Origin: Marivivens geojensis | GTDB taxonomy: Bacteria > Pseudomonadota > Alphaproteobacteria > Rhodobacterales > Rhodobacteraceae | NCBI RefSeq assembly: GCF_023540835.1 | Contig: NZ_JALKCU010000005.1 | Location: forward strand, 62,001 to 126,000 | Length of the DNA: 64,000 bases | Reading direction: 5' to 3' | Shown here: positions 10,851 to 20,697 of the stretch, piece after piece | Layout of the letters: every line of letters begins with the position of its first letter | How positions within the stretch are numbered: the stretch's first letter is position 1 | Notes under the pieces: generated by a model | Seen by the model: the letters and a program-made list of their open reading frames with translations, nothing else | Database searches by the model: none | What the model was told of the DNA's origin: nothing | Program-made: the position numbers and the translations under genes

Positions 10851-11474
10851 TTACGTTCCAATGTAGCGATCTCGGCGGTGGTTAAAGGCGATCACGCCGT
10901 TCAAAACCAATGCGCCAAGGAGCGAAAACCCAACGACCCGCAGCGGGAGGAGCGCCGCAGCCGTTGCGAAAATGATAATGTCAGCCCCGATCTGGACGTA
11001 TCCCGCACGAAACCCCGTGCGGTCCTGGATCATCAACGCAATGACACCTAAACCGCCCAGCGATGCATTGTGACGAAACACGCCCAAGAGGCCAAACCCG
11101 CACAGCACGCCAAAAGCAATCGTGCCGAACAGCGGGTCAAGGTAATCGAAGGTCATCAGGTGCGGTATATAGGCGACCATGACGGACAGGGCGGTCACAC
11201 AGATCAGGGATTTGATCGTGAATGCTGCACCCATTCTGAACCACGCGAACACGTAGAATGGGAGGTTGATCAGAAAAAACGCCCAGCTGAAACTGATGCC
11301 TGAAATATAGCTCACGATCAATGCAATGCCTGCCGTTTGCCCCGTTACAAAACCCAAAGATTTGAGCATTGTCAGTGCAATAGATGTCGTGAGTAATCCG
11401 ATTGATAGCCCTTGTAGGTCTTCGATCGGGGTGTGTGGGACACTATTTTGCGGGACAGGAATCGGTGCTGGCAT
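10851..11474 (-). CDS. YitT-family membrane protein, copy 1
   Basis: 207 residues, first gene of the yitT-yitT-SMR unit. Same architecture as its downstream neighbour: polar N-terminus containing EDLQGLSIG, about six transmembrane helices, VFRHNASLGGLG, QDRTGFRAG and a basic C-terminus FNHRRDRY. The two copies probably arose by tandem duplication and may form a heteromeric membrane complex; that is inference. Substrate unknown. Confidence 0.72.
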   Translation of the reverse strand: MPAPIPVPQNSVPHTPIEDLQGLSIGLLTTSIALTMLKSLGFVTGQTAGIALIVSYISGISFSWAFFLINLPFYVFAWFRMGAAFTIKSLICVTALSVMVAYIPHLMTFDYLDPLFGTIAFGVLCGFGLLGVFRHNASLGGLGVIALMIQDRTGFRAGYVQIGADIIIFATAAALLPLRVVGFSLLGALVLNGVIAFNHRRDRYIGT

Positions 11475-11509
11475 GACCTGTATATAGGTCAGTATTACTT
11501 ACCTGTCCA

Positions 11510-11539
11510 TCAGGCGCGTGACCTGCATCACGCGCCTGA
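11510..11539 (-). terminator. Perfect 12-bp inverted repeat after icd
   Basis: TCAGGCGCGTGA - 6 bases - TCACGCGCCTGA, a perfect hairpin 8 bases beyond the icd stop on the minus strand. There is no U tract, so it may act as an RNA 3'-end stabiliser or a weak terminator; it also lies just upstream of the first yitT copy. Confidence 0.55.
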
Positions 11540-11546
11540 CCGTTGG

Positions 11547-12761
11547 TTAGCCGATGAGGGCTTTGTTCAGGTATTCATCCAGCTTTTCGAGGAAGCCAAT
11601 CGTGGTCAGCCAGCCTTGGTCCGGACCAACAAGAAGGGCGAGGTCTTTGGTCATATGACCGTCCTCAACACACTGAACCGTCACGCGTTCCAGTGTCTCG
11701 GCAAAGCGCATCAGTTGCGCGTTCTCGTCCAGCTTTGCACGGTGCTTCAACGCGCCCGTCCAAGCATAAATCGTCGCAATAGAGTTGGTCGAGGTGGCTT
11801 TGCCCGCCTGATGGTTGCGGTAGTGGCGGGTGACGGTGCCGTGCGCGGCCTCGGCCTCAACAATCTTGCCATCGGGTGTCATCAACTGCGACGCCATCAT
11901 GCCGAGCGAGCCATAACCCTGCGCGACGGTGTCCGATTGCACGTCACCATCGTAGTTCTTGCAGGCCCAGACAAAGCCGCCGTTCCATTTTAGCGCACAG
12001 GCCACCATATCGTCGATTAAGCGATGTTCGTACCAGATCCCGGCTTCTTTGAATTTCTCTGCAAATTCAGCCTCGTAGATTTCTTGGAACAGATCCTTAA
12101 ACCGACCGTCATAGGCTTTGAGGATGGTGTTTTTGGTCGACAGGTACACAGGCCATTTCAGCGATAGACCGTAGTTGAACGACGCACGCGCGAAGTCGCG
12201 GATCGAACTGTCGAGGTTATACATCCCCATGTAAACGCCAGCGGATGGCGCATCATAGACATCGCGTTCGATCACGGTGCCGTCCTCGCCAACGAACTTC
12301 ATCGTCAGTTTGCCAGCGGTCGGGAAGTGGAAATCGGTCGCCTTATATTGGTCGCCAAAGGCATGACGGCCCACAACAATCGGGCGCGTCCAGCCAGGGA
12401 CGAGGCGCGGGACGTTCTTACAGATGATCGGCTGGCGGAACACAACGCCGCCGAGGATGTTGCGGATCGTGCCGTTCGGCGACTTCCACATTTGTTTCAG
12501 TCCGAATTCCTCAACGCGGGCTTCATCGGGAGTGATTGTCGCACATTTGACGCCGACGCCATGCTCTTTGATCGCGTAAGCCGCATCGATGGTGATCTGG
12601 TCGTTCGTGCGATCCCGCTCTTCGATGCCGAGATCGTAGTATTTCAGGTCGATATCGAGATAGGGCAGGATCAATTTCTGTTTAATAAAGTCCCAGATGA
12701 TCCGTGTCATCTCATCGCCGTCGAGCTCGACAACGGGGTTGGCTACCTTGATCTTGGTCAT
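11547..12761 (-). CDS. icd: NADP-dependent isocitrate dehydrogenase (eukaryote-like subfamily)
   Basis: 404 residues. Oxidatively decarboxylates isocitrate to 2-oxoglutarate in the TCA cycle with NADP. The start [17 protein letters not shown], the substrate loop [12 protein letters not shown] and the NADP-binding segment [12 protein letters not shown] are those of the homodimeric subfamily shared by alphaproteobacteria and mitochondria, distinct from the E. coli type. Monocistronic; start preceded by GGAGCATCCC in the leader. All catalytic segments appear intact. Confidence 0.98.
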   Translation of the reverse strand: MTKIKVANPVVELDGDEMTRIIWDFIKQKLILPYLDIDLKYYDLGIEERDRTNDQITIDAAYAIKEHGVGVKCATITPDEARVEEFGLKQMWKSPNGTIRNILGGVVFRQPIICKNVPRLVPGWTRPIVVGRHAFGDQYKATDFHFPTAGKLTMKFVGEDGTVIERDVYDAPSAGVYMGMYNLDSSIRDFARASFNYGLSLKWPVYLSTKNTILKAYDGRFKDLFQEIYEAEFAEKFKEAGIWYEHRLIDDMVACALKWNGGFVWACKNYDGDVQSDTVAQGYGSLGMMASQLMTPDGKIVEAEAAHGTVTRHYRNHQAGKATSTNSIATIYAWTGALKHRAKLDENAQLMRFAETLERVTVQCVEDGHMTKDLALLVGPDQGWLTTIGFLEKLDEYLNKALIG

Positions 12762-12845
12762 GGGATGCTCCGCAAACTAACGTGTTTGCGCGCACATTAG
12801 ACCAAAGTCGGACGGACTTCCAGAACTGTATGCAATTGTATACAG

Positions 12846-14012
12846 TTATTTTTGAAATTCTTTTGCGAACCACTCATGGGCGCGAATGCGGGTATCGACT
12901 TCGGCCCAAACCGCGGGCGCACCCTTTGCGATCTTATCGCCGACACGACCGACAAGTTGCGCGTAGCTAACGTTGTAGTCAGGCCATGATCCGCCGCCGT
13001 TCTCTAGGTTTGAGGCCAAGGGCTGCACACGGTCGATCGACTTGGCAAAGATTGAATCATCGCTTTCCGCCGCCTCAAACTCTTCCCAGAGCGCACGGAG
13101 TGTAGCACCTTGGGCAGACGGTAAGAGGCCAAAAAGACGATCCGCCGCCTGACGTTCGATCTGTTCCTGTTCGGCAGGGTCGAAATCTCCGTGGATCGGC
13201 GTATCGCCCGCATCAATCTCGACCAGATCATGGATGAGAAGCATACGGATCACGCGGCCGATGTTCACAGGCTTGATCGCATGAGAGGCCAAAGTCATCG
13301 CATAGAGCGCGATATGCCAACTGTGTTCGCCAGAATTCTCATGCCGCGATCCGTCGCAGAGTTTTGTTGCGCGGTAGACAGACTTTAACTTGCAGGCCTC
13401 TAACAGGAACGCCAATCGCAGTAGGTAGTCGGTGGACGCCATTGAGGTCGTCCCATCGAGCATTGATGTCGCATGGGAATAAGCCTCAGGCCAACTCTCG
13501 GCCAAGGGGCGCGCCCGTCCGGTCGTCAGATTGCCCCGCACGACCTCTACATGATCAGGTACTGGGTTCGGCGCGCAGAGCGTTTGATACATCGGCTGCG
13601 CTGTATCCAACCGTTTGGCAAATTTCGCAGTCGGCGTTTGGGCGGCTTCGAATTCGTCCCAGATGCCGCGAAACTCTTTGGCTTGGGGCAGGGGCAAGAG
13701 GCCAAAGATACGCTCGGCGGCCTTGCGTTCGGCCACTGCAACAGCGTCCCAATCATGTGCCTCATGGATGGGGTGATCGCCCGCGTCGATCTCTACGATG
13801 TCATGAAGCAGCAGCATTGCGATAGCGCGATCCACGTCCACATCGGGCGCAGCGGTATCGCCAAAGACCAACGCATAGAGCGCGAGGTGCCAGCTATGTT
13901 CAGCACTGTTTTCCGGACGGCTGCAATCTATTAGCAGATTGGCGCGGTCTACGGATTTGAGCCTGTCCGCCTCGTTCAGGAAAGTAAACTGGGCGGACAG
14001 GGTCGATGTCAT
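12846..14012 (-). CDS. Tandem-duplicated HD-domain phosphohydrolase (YfbR/HDDC2-like)
   Basis: 388 residues made of two copies of an HD_3-type domain that usually forms a protein of about 190-200 residues. Domain 1 has EHSWH (38-42) and HD (70-71); domain 2 has EHSWH (229-233) and HD (261-262). The offset is 191 residues at every landmark, including FGLLP and the EFEAA segments. Both metal sites look complete. Relatives are cytosolic 5'-deoxynucleotidases acting on dNMPs, giving a plausible nucleotide-pool role. The start overlaps the end of the preceding 75-codon gene by 4 bases (ATGA), so they are translationally coupled. Confidence 0.82.
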   Translation of the reverse strand: MTSTLSAQFTFLNEADRLKSVDRANLLIDCSRPENSAEHSWHLALYALVFGDTAAPDVDVDRAIAMLLLHDIVEIDAGDHPIHEAHDWDAVAVAERKAAERIFGLLPLPQAKEFRGIWDEFEAAQTPTAKFAKRLDTAQPMYQTLCAPNPVPDHVEVVRGNLTTGRARPLAESWPEAYSHATSMLDGTTSMASTDYLLRLAFLLEACKLKSVYRATKLCDGSRHENSGEHSWHIALYAMTLASHAIKPVNIGRVIRMLLIHDLVEIDAGDTPIHGDFDPAEQEQIERQAADRLFGLLPSAQGATLRALWEEFEAAESDDSIFAKSIDRVQPLASNLENGGGSWPDYNVSYAQLVGRVGDKIAKGAPAVWAEVDTRIRAHEWFAKEFQK

Positions 14013-14236
14013 TGGGATGATGCCTCGAATTGGGCTTTGCGTTGCGCGAGAAGGTCGCGCGCTCGGGCTTCGGCGCGGCGGACACGGATGGCCGTGTTGA
14101 AAGCTTCTTGAAGCGTCTGCGACGACGCTCCAAGAATTTCTGCCACTTTGCGAACGATCTGATCGTCCCCGCTGCGGGCCTCGTCCTCTAGCGCCAATTG
14201 CGCCAGTTCGTCGGCCATATCATCCAGTAGAGCCAT
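14009..14236 (-). CDS. Small helical protein of unknown function
   Basis: 75 residues, highly charged and probably all-helical (MALLDDMADELAQLALEDEA at the start, then VRKVAEILGASSQTLQEAF). Not recognised. It sits between the alpha/beta hydrolase (3-base gap) and the double HD gene (4-base overlap), which supports it as a real gene with a role linked to its neighbours. The middle part could form a small helix-turn-helix, but that is weak. Confidence 0.7.
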   Translation of the reverse strand: MALLDDMADELAQLALEDEARSGDDQIVRKVAEILGASSQTLQEAFNTAIRVRRAEARARDLLAQRKAQFEASSQ

Positions 14237-14239
14237 GGA

Positions 14240-14893
14240 TCAGCGTGTGTTTTCCGTCAGGCGACGGCGTACGTAGCCTTGAACAGAGTTGATCATCGTG
14301 TCCATGTGCGGGTCTTCAAAGAAGTGACCAGCGCCGTCCACAACGTCGTGCGTGATGGTGATGCCCTTTTGGTCGTGCAGTTTGTTTACAAAGGTTTCGG
14401 TATCTGCGGGCGGTGCCACGCGGTCAGCCGAACCGTTGATAACCAGACCCGAGGACGGACAGGGCGCAAGGAACGAGAAGTCGTACATATTCGCAGGCGG
14501 TGCCACCGATACAAAGCCCGTGATCTCAGGGCGACGCATCAAAAGCTGCATGCCAATCCACGCCCCGAACGAGAAACCAGCGACCCAGCAGTGTTTAGAA
14601 CCGGTGTTCATCGACTGTAGGTAATCGAGAGCCGACGCCGCATCAGACAGTTCACCAATGCCCTGATCGTATTCACCTTGGCTACGGCCTACGCCACGGA
14701 AGTTGAACCGTAGAACGGTAAAGCCGAGGTTATAGAACGCATAGTGCAGGTTATAGACCACACGGTTGTTCATCGTGCCGCCAAACTGCGGGTGCGGGTG
14801 CAAAACGATTGCAATTGGTGCGTCACGATCTTTTTGCGGATGGTAACGGCCTTCGAGCCGGCCTTCGGGACCGGGGAAAATCACTTCGGGCAT
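14240..14893 (-). CDS. Alpha/beta hydrolase (COG2945-like)
   Basis: 217 residues. The nucleophile elbow is GFSFGAW (serine near residue 106), with oxyanion segment HPHPQFGGTMNN and a late catalytic histidine in GAGHFFEDPH. FRGVGRSQGEYDQG is characteristic of the COG2945 group of predicted esterases or peptidases. No signal peptide, so cytosolic. Substrate unknown. First gene of a minus-strand unit with the 75-residue protein and the HD phosphohydrolase, divergent from the suf operon. Confidence 0.82.
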   Translation of the reverse strand: MPEVIFPGPEGRLEGRYHPQKDRDAPIAIVLHPHPQFGGTMNNRVVYNLHYAFYNLGFTVLRFNFRGVGRSQGEYDQGIGELSDAASALDYLQSMNTGSKHCWVAGFSFGAWIGMQLLMRRPEITGFVSVAPPANMYDFSFLAPCPSSGLVINGSADRVAPPADTETFVNKLHDQKGITITHDVVDGAGHFFEDPHMDTMINSVQGYVRRRLTENTR

Positions 14894-14929
14894 GGTGCTC
14901 CCTGCGCGTTATGTAGGGTGTCGGAATTC

Positions 14930-14966
14930 TTGACTATAATTCTCGGACACCTTAGAAGGATTCTAA
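14930..14966 (+). promoter_or_regulatory. suf operon promoter with iron-responsive palindrome
   Basis: TTGACT (14930-14935) is a good -35. About 17 bases on lies the palindrome TTAGAA-GGA-TTCTAA (14952-14966), which overlaps the expected -10. From memory it resembles the iron-rhodo-box bound by IscR-like repressors in Rhodobacterales; autoregulation by the downstream iscR is the likely meaning. The transcription start is not fixed by the sequence. Confidence 0.6.
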
Positions 14967-15070
14967 ATTATCAGGACGGACGTCCTGTGGGCTGTGTCGG
15001 AGTTAATGAGGCAGACCGCTTACGTCAATGATCTTGCGCATGAAATGGGCGTTCTGACAGGGGTATATGT

Positions 15071-15529
15071 ATGAAACTGAGTACCAAAGGCCGTTATGCG
15101 GTGGTTGCACTGGCGGATCTGGCCCTCCAGCCCGAAGGATCGCTCGTCACTTTGGCCGAGATTTCCAAACGTCAGGATGTCTCTCTTCCCTATCTTGAGC
15201 AGCTTTTCGTGAAGCTGCGTCGCGACGGTTTGGTCGACTCTGTCCGTGGTCCAGGCGGCGGATACAAGCTATCCCGTCCAGCCTCGGAAATCCGCGTGTC
15301 GGACATTCTGACCGCCGTCGATGAAACCGTCAGCGCCATGCACAAAGGGGCAGGGGCATCGGGTGCGAATTCGGGCAGCCGTGCGCAATCCCTGACCAAC
15401 CGTCTTTGGGAAGGTCTCTCGGCCCATGTCTATGTCTTCCTCCATCAGGCGCGGTTGTCGGACGTGATCAACAACGGTCTTGCGCCATGCCCTGCCGTTC
15501 CAGCCTTGTTCGAGGTGGTGGACGAGTGA
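15071..15529 (+). CDS. iscR: Rrf2-family iron-sulfur regulator IscR, lacking the canonical cysteine ligands
   Basis: 152 residues with the Rrf2 winged helix (STKGRYAVVALADLAL; RDGLVDSVRGPGGGY). In the usual IscR three cysteines between about residues 92 and 104 hold a 2Fe-2S cluster. Here that stretch is MHKGAGASGANSGSRAQ and has none; the only cysteine in the protein is C140 near the C-terminus. I recall that Rhodobacter IscR is similarly atypical and still binds a cluster. It leads the suf operon and overlaps the next gene by 4 bases (GTGA), so it probably represses its own operon according to iron-sulfur status. Confidence 0.9.
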   Translation: MKLSTKGRYAVVALADLALQPEGSLVTLAEISKRQDVSLPYLEQLFVKLRRDGLVDSVRGPGGGYKLSRPASEIRVSDILTAVDETVSAMHKGAGASGANSGSRAQSLTNRLWEGLSAHVYVFLHQARLSDVINNGLAPCPAVPALFEVVDE

Positions 15530-16569
15530 CCCGCACGTATCTGGATCATAACGCGACAGCACCTTTACGTGCTGAGGCCAAAGAGGCCATGGTTGCTGCG
15601 ATGGATATCGTTGGCAATCCGTCGTCAGTGCATTCAGAAGGTCGTGCGGCCAAGGCTCTGCTGGAAAAATCCCGTCAGCAGATTGCTGAGGCTTTGGGTG
15701 CAGGCAATGCTGACCTCGTGTTTGTGTCGGGTGCGACAGAAGCGGCGGCGCTGGCCTGTGCAGGTCGCACGCTTCAGGGTGCGCCGATTGAACACGACGC
15801 GGTTGGTGCGTGGCTCGATATGTCAATTCCCGTTGATGCGAACGGCATCGTGACGGTTGATGACCCCGTGAACAGCTGCCTGCAACTGGCGAACTCCGAA
15901 ACGGGTGTCATTCAGACCCTCCCCGATGGTTTGGCGGTATCCGATGTGACCCAAGGATTCGGCCGCATCCCCTTTGCCTACAGCTGGGCGGGCGTTGAGA
16001 TGGTCTTTGCCTCCGCTCACAAAATCGGCGGTCCCAAGGGTGTTGGCGTCCTCGTGATCCCGCAAGGTCACGACCTCAAGGCGCAGTTGTTGGGCGGTGG
16101 TCAGGAAATGGGACGCCGTGCTGGGACTGAGAATTTGATCGGCATAGCGGGCTTTGCAGCTGCGGCGGTCGCTGGTCAAAAAGACCTCGCAGATGGACGC
16201 TGGGATGAAGTCGCAGAATTGCGGAATTTGTTGGAGGCACGTATTGCCGATGCCTCAAAAGATACTATTTTTGTCGGGAATACTGTTACGCGGTTGCCCA
16301 ACACCTCGTGCTATGTGACACGAGGCTGGAAAGGCGAAACCCAAGTGATGGCAATGGACCTCGCCGGATTTGCGATTTCAGCAGGATCAGCGTGTTCATC
16401 CGGCAAAGTAAAAGCCAGCAGAGTTTTGCAGGCGATGGGATTGGACGAAGTCGAAGCCGCTAGCGCGACGCGGATTTCACTTGGTCTGGAAACAACGAAG
16501 GCCGAAGTGCTGGCATATGCCGATGCTTGGGCCGATCGTTACAAGAAGATGCGCGCACGCGCCGCTTAA
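15526..16569 (+). CDS. Cysteine desulfurase, IscS/NifS-like (class V aminotransferase)
   Basis: 347 residues from a GTG at 15526 that overlaps the iscR stop; the residues after it ([14 protein letters not shown]) are the conserved IscS N-terminus. Takes sulfur from cysteine with PLP as cofactor. PLP lysine is in [10 protein letters not shown] and the active-site cysteine in SAGSACSSG. It is shorter than E. coli IscS (about 404), with the middle part around [11 protein letters not shown] and EHDAVG compressed. It supplies sulfur to the SUF scaffold beside SufS, so the operon has two desulfurases. Confidence 0.92.
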   Translation: MTRTYLDHNATAPLRAEAKEAMVAAMDIVGNPSSVHSEGRAAKALLEKSRQQIAEALGAGNADLVFVSGATEAAALACAGRTLQGAPIEHDAVGAWLDMSIPVDANGIVTVDDPVNSCLQLANSETGVIQTLPDGLAVSDVTQGFGRIPFAYSWAGVEMVFASAHKIGGPKGVGVLVIPQGHDLKAQLLGGGQEMGRRAGTENLIGIAGFAAAAVAGQKDLADGRWDEVAELRNLLEARIADASKDTIFVGNTVTRLPNTSCYVTRGWKGETQVMAMDLAGFAISAGSACSSGKVKASRVLQAMGLDEVEAASATRISLGLETTKAEVLAYADAWADRYKKMRARAA

Positions 16570-16582
16570 GAGAGGAAGGGTC

Positions 16583-18112
16583 ATGGCTGCACTAGACCGC
16601 CCCGAATTGGACGTAAAAGAAGGTGTCGATCAGGACACCGTAGATGCCGTTGCAAAGCTGTCGGGCAAATACAAATACGGTTGGGAAACCGAGATCGAGA
16701 TGGAATACGCCCCCAAGGGCGTAAACCCCGATATCGTGCGCTTGATCTCGGAAAAGAACGAAGAACCAGAATGGATGACCGAATGGCGTCTGGCTGCGTT
16801 TGAGCGTTGGGAAACCATGACCGAACCCAAGTGGGCCATGGTCAACTATCCAGAGATCGATTTTCAGGATCAGTATTACTATGCCCGTCCGAAATCGATG
16901 GTCGAAAAGCCCAAGTCGCTCGACGATGTCGATCCCAAACTTCTCGAAACCTACAAAAAATTGGGTATCCCACTCAAAGAGCAGATGATCCTCGCCGGTG
17001 TTGAGGGTGCTGAGGACTACAAAGAGGGCGAACGTAAAGTCGCTGTCGATGCTGTCTTTGACTCTGTCTCGGTTGGCACGACCTTTAAGAAAGAGTTGGA
17101 AAAGGCTGGCGTCATTTTCTGCTCGATCTCTGAAGCGATCAAAAACCACCCCGAGTTGGTTAAGAAATACCTCGGCTCTGTGGTGCCGGTCTCGGACAAC
17201 TACTACGCCACGCTGAACTCTGCCGTGTTCTCGGACGGGTCGTTTGTCTACATCCCGCCGAACACCCGCTGCCCGATGGAACTGTCGACCTATTTCCGTA
17301 TCAACGCGGAAAACACAGGCCAGTTCGAACGCACGCTGATCATCGCGGATAAGGGCTCTTACGTGTCCTACCTCGAGGGCTGCACTGCGCCGCAGCGCGA
17401 TACCGCACAGCTCCACGCTGCGGTCGTTGAGATCATCGTCGAAGAAGATGCAGAGGTGAAATACTCCACCGTTCAGAACTGGTTCCCTGGTGATGAAAAC
17501 GGCAAAGGTGGCATCTATAACTTTGTGACCAAACGCGCAGACTGCCGCGGTGATCGGTCCAAGGTTATGTGGACGCAGGTCGAAACAGGCTCTGCGGTCA
17601 CATGGAAATACCCGTCCTGCATCCTGCGTGGCAATGATAGCCAAGGCGAGTTCTACTCGATCGCAATCGCCAATAACTACCAGCAGGCCGATACGGGCAC
17701 AAAAATGATCCACCTTGGCAAGAACACCAAGAGCCGGATCGTGTCCAAGGGCATCTCTGCAGGTAAAGCACAGAACACTTACCGTGGACTGGTGTCGATG
17801 CACCCGAAAGCCAAGAACAGCCGCAACTACACCCAGTGTGACAGCTTGCTGATCGGCTCGCAGTGTGGCGCGCATACCGTGCCTTACATCGAGGTCAAAA
17901 ATAACTCGTCCCGCGTGGAACACGAGGCAACCACATCCAAGGTGGACGACGATCAACTCTTCTACTGCCGCCAGCGCGGCATGGACGAAGAAGAGGCCGT
18001 CGCTCTGGTGGTGAACGGGTTCTGTAAAGAAGTGCTTCAAGCGCTGCCGATGGAATTCGCTATGGAAGCCCAACAGCTCGTCGCGATCAGCCTCGAAGGC
18101 TCGGTCGGTTAA
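16583..18112 (+). CDS. sufB: Fe-S cluster assembly scaffold SufB
   Basis: 509 residues from ATG 16583, preceded by AGGAAGG; a longer reading from 16481 only overlaps the desulfurase. SufB with SufC and SufD forms the SufBC2D scaffold on which clusters are built. The N-terminus [21 protein letters not shown], the beta-helix core and the C-terminal [22 protein letters not shown] are typical. C-terminal tail [25 protein letters not shown] matches family length. Confidence 0.97.
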   Translation: MAALDRPELDVKEGVDQDTVDAVAKLSGKYKYGWETEIEMEYAPKGVNPDIVRLISEKNEEPEWMTEWRLAAFERWETMTEPKWAMVNYPEIDFQDQYYYARPKSMVEKPKSLDDVDPKLLETYKKLGIPLKEQMILAGVEGAEDYKEGERKVAVDAVFDSVSVGTTFKKELEKAGVIFCSISEAIKNHPELVKKYLGSVVPVSDNYYATLNSAVFSDGSFVYIPPNTRCPMELSTYFRINAENTGQFERTLIIADKGSYVSYLEGCTAPQRDTAQLHAAVVEIIVEEDAEVKYSTVQNWFPGDENGKGGIYNFVTKRADCRGDRSKVMWTQVETGSAVTWKYPSCILRGNDSQGEFYSIAIANNYQQADTGTKMIHLGKNTKSRIVSKGISAGKAQNTYRGLVSMHPKAKNSRNYTQCDSLLIGSQCGAHTVPYIEVKNNSSRVEHEATTSKVDDDQLFYCRQRGMDEEEAVALVVNGFCKEVLQALPMEFAMEAQQLVAISLEGSVG

Positions 18113-18175
18113 GATATTCGCCCGCGCAGGGCACAACAGTTAGTGCGGGTGGCGCGACACCCGAAGGAGATAAAG

Positions 18176-18931
18176 ATGCTGGAAATCAAGAACCTGCATG
18201 TCAAACTTGAAGACGAGGATAAGCAGATCCTCAAAGGTGTGAACCTCACGGTTGAGGCTGGCAAGGTCCACGCGATCATGGGGCCGAACGGGTCGGGTAA
18301 ATCGACGCTGTCTTATGTCCTGTCGGGCCGCGATGGCTATGAGGTCACCGACGGTGAAGCGACGCTTGATGGTGCTGACCTTCTCGATCTGGAACCAGAA
18401 GAGCGCGCCGCTGCAGGCCTGTTCCTCGCGTTCCAATATCCCGTTGAAATCCCGGGCGTGGGCAACCTGACCTTCCTGCGCACCGCTGTGAACGCACAGC
18501 GCAAAGCACGCGGTGAAGAAGAACTGTCCAGCGCAGATTTCCTAAAGGTCGTGCGTGAACGTGCAAAGACGTTGAAAATCGATGCGGATATGCTCAAACG
18601 TCCTGTAAACGTTGGTTTCTCGGGTGGTGAAAAGAAACGCAACGAAATCCTGCAGATGGCGATGCTTGAGCCAAAAATGTGCATCCTCGACGAGACTGAC
18701 TCTGGCCTCGACGTGGACGCGATGAAGCTCGTGTCTGAAGGCGTGAATGCGCTGCGCTCTGAGGGGCGTTCGTTCCTCGTGATCACGCACTACCAGCGTC
18801 TCCTTGACCATATCAAACCAGACGTTGTGCACATTATGGCGAATGGCCGTATCATCAAAACGGGCGGTCCAGAGCTGGCGCTGGAAGTTGAAAACAACGG
18901 TTACGCCGACCTCTTGGCGGAGGTGGAATAA
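18176..18931 (+). CDS. sufC: Fe-S cluster assembly ATPase SufC
   Basis: 251 residues from ATG 18176 with AAGGAG upstream. ABC-type ATPase of the SufBC2D complex. Walker A GPNGSGKST, signature FSGGEKKRNEI and Walker B CILDETDSGLD are intact, with H-loop ITHYQRLL. It overlaps sufD by one base (TAATG). The 63-base gap from sufB contains no terminator. Confidence 0.98.
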   Translation: MLEIKNLHVKLEDEDKQILKGVNLTVEAGKVHAIMGPNGSGKSTLSYVLSGRDGYEVTDGEATLDGADLLDLEPEERAAAGLFLAFQYPVEIPGVGNLTFLRTAVNAQRKARGEEELSSADFLKVVRERAKTLKIDADMLKRPVNVGFSGGEKKRNEILQMAMLEPKMCILDETDSGLDVDAMKLVSEGVNALRSEGRSFLVITHYQRLLDHIKPDVVHIMANGRIIKTGGPELALEVENNGYADLLAEVE

Positions 18932-20217
18932 TGGCTCTTCCCAAGATCAAGGCCGACGCGACCGATGCGCGTCTAGCGGCCCTGACCTTGCCGGATGGGG
19001 CAGGTTGGGCGACCGAGGCGCGTCAGTCCGCACTCTCTCGTGTGGCGGCGATGGGTCTGCCGATCAAACGTGACGAATATTGGCGCTACACCGATCCGAC
19101 CTCGCTGACGTCGATCGAAGCGCCAGATGCTGCGGTTTTCGAAAGCGACGAGGCACCTGTTTTCAACGATCTCGACCGTCTGAAAATCGTCTTCGTCGAT
19201 GGTGTGTTCGATGCTGAGGCCTCTGACGATCTATCGCTCGACGGTGTGGAAATCGAACGTCTCTCGGATGCGATGGGCCGCGATATTCACTGGGCCAAAG
19301 ACCTCTACGGTGTTCTGGAAACCCGCGGTCAAACACCCGTTCAGCGTCCACTGGCCGCTTTGAACACAGCTTTTGCGACCGACGGGATCGTGATCCGTGT
19401 GACCAAAGAGGTGAGCAAGCCGATCAACCTGACCTACTTGCACAAGGACGTGTCCTCTGACGCGATCTTGCATCATGTCGTAAAGGTCGAAGAGGGCGCT
19501 TCCGTCACTCTGTTAGAAAACGGCCCTGCGGCTGCGCGTTTCAACAAGGTGCTTGAGGTTGAGGTGGCTGACAAAGCGTCCTTCCACCATGTCCGCGCTC
19601 AAGGTCGCGACCATGAACGCCGCGCTGTGACGGGGATCTTTACCCGCCTCGGCACAGAGTCCGCGTTCAAGTCCTTTACCCTGACTGTGAACGGCGTTCT
19701 GACCCGCAACGAGACCGTGATTGAACTCACGGGCGATGATGCAATTGCGCATGTCGCGGGTGCTTGCGTTGGCGATGGCCGCGATTTCTTGCACGATGAT
19801 ACGGTGTTCATCACCCACGATGCAGAGCGTTGCGAAAGCCGTCAGGTGTTCAAAAAGGTGCTCCACAACGGCGCGACTGGCGTGTTTCAGGGTAAAATCC
19901 TCGTCAAAGAGGGCGCTCAGAAAACCGACGGTTACCAGATTTCTCAAGGTCTCTTGTTGGATGACGATTCAAACTTCCTCGCGAAGCCTGAGTTGGAAAT
20001 CTACGCCGATGACGTTGCTTGTTCGCACGGGTCGACCTGTGGCGCACTCGACGATACGGCGCTCTATTACCTGCGGTCGCGCGGTGTTCCAAAGGGCGAA
20101 GCCACGGACATGCTGACGCTCGCGTTCCTCGCCGAAGCTCTGCAAGAGATCGAAAACGAGGAAATCGCGGACGAGCTTGGCCAACGTCTCGAACAGTGGT
20201 TGGGGCGTCGCCGGTGA
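18931..20217 (+). CDS. sufD: Fe-S cluster assembly protein SufD
   Basis: 428 residues. SufB paralogue and partner in the scaffold complex. The variable N-terminus (LPKIKADATDARLAALTLP) is followed by the shared beta-helix core and the diagnostic C-terminal DVACSHGSTCGALDDTALYYLRSRG. Its start overlaps the sufC stop by one base and its stop overlaps the next gene start (GTGA), so it lies in one translationally coupled chain. Confidence 0.96.
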   Translation: MALPKIKADATDARLAALTLPDGAGWATEARQSALSRVAAMGLPIKRDEYWRYTDPTSLTSIEAPDAAVFESDEAPVFNDLDRLKIVFVDGVFDAEASDDLSLDGVEIERLSDAMGRDIHWAKDLYGVLETRGQTPVQRPLAALNTAFATDGIVIRVTKEVSKPINLTYLHKDVSSDAILHHVVKVEEGASVTLLENGPAAARFNKVLEVEVADKASFHHVRAQGRDHERRAVTGIFTRLGTESAFKSFTLTVNGVLTRNETVIELTGDDAIAHVAGACVGDGRDFLHDDTVFITHDAERCESRQVFKKVLHNGATGVFQGKILVKEGAQKTDGYQISQGLLLDDDSNFLAKPELEIYADDVACSHGSTCGALDDTALYYLRSRGVPKGEATDMLTLAFLAEALQEIENEEIADELGQRLEQWLGRRR

Positions 20218-20696
20218 GCGTAACCCGCGATATGGTCGCCACATGGCGCGGACCGCGTGCGGTGATGGACAAACTGTTGTCCATGGGCCATCGCGAGGAC
20301 CGCGCCTTGGCTTTCCTGATGGGCGGCTGCGCGCTGAACTTCCTCGCCACATGGCCCTATGCCGTGCGGGTCGAGGAAATGACGGGCGTTAGTTCGCGCG
20401 AACAGATCACTGGGGCATTGTTCCTCTGGGTCTTTATCGCACCGCTGTTTTTCTACGCCCTTGCAGCCGTCAGCCATCTGGTTGCCAAAGCGTTGGGCGG
20501 CAAAGGCAGCTTTTACACCGCACGCGTTGCGCTGTTCTGGTCCATCCTTGCCACCGCGCCGATCGCTCTCTTCTACGGGCTGCTGCGTGGGTTTAACGGC
20601 GACGTTGCCGCGACCAATATCATTGGTGGGCTCTGGGGACTTTCGTTCCTCTTTATCTGGGTAAAAAGCCTTATTGAGGCTGAAAAGGACGTCTGA
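20214..20696 (+). CDS. YIP1-like membrane protein of the suf operon
   Basis: 160 residues from GTG 20214, which overlaps the sufD stop by 4 bases. About four transmembrane helices (LAFLMGGCALNFLATW; GALFLWVFIAPLFFYALAAV; ALFWSILATAPIALFYGLL; NIIGGLWGLSFLFIWV). Resembles Yip1-type membrane proteins often found inside rhodobacterial suf operons. No function is known; membrane positioning or metal supply for the SUF machinery is speculation from the context alone. Confidence 0.75.
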   Translation: MSVTRDMVATWRGPRAVMDKLLSMGHREDRALAFLMGGCALNFLATWPYAVRVEEMTGVSSREQITGALFLWVFIAPLFFYALAAVSHLVAKALGGKGSFYTARVALFWSILATAPIALFYGLLRGFNGDVAATNIIGGLWGLSFLFIWVKSLIEAEKDV

Positions 20697-20697
20697 C

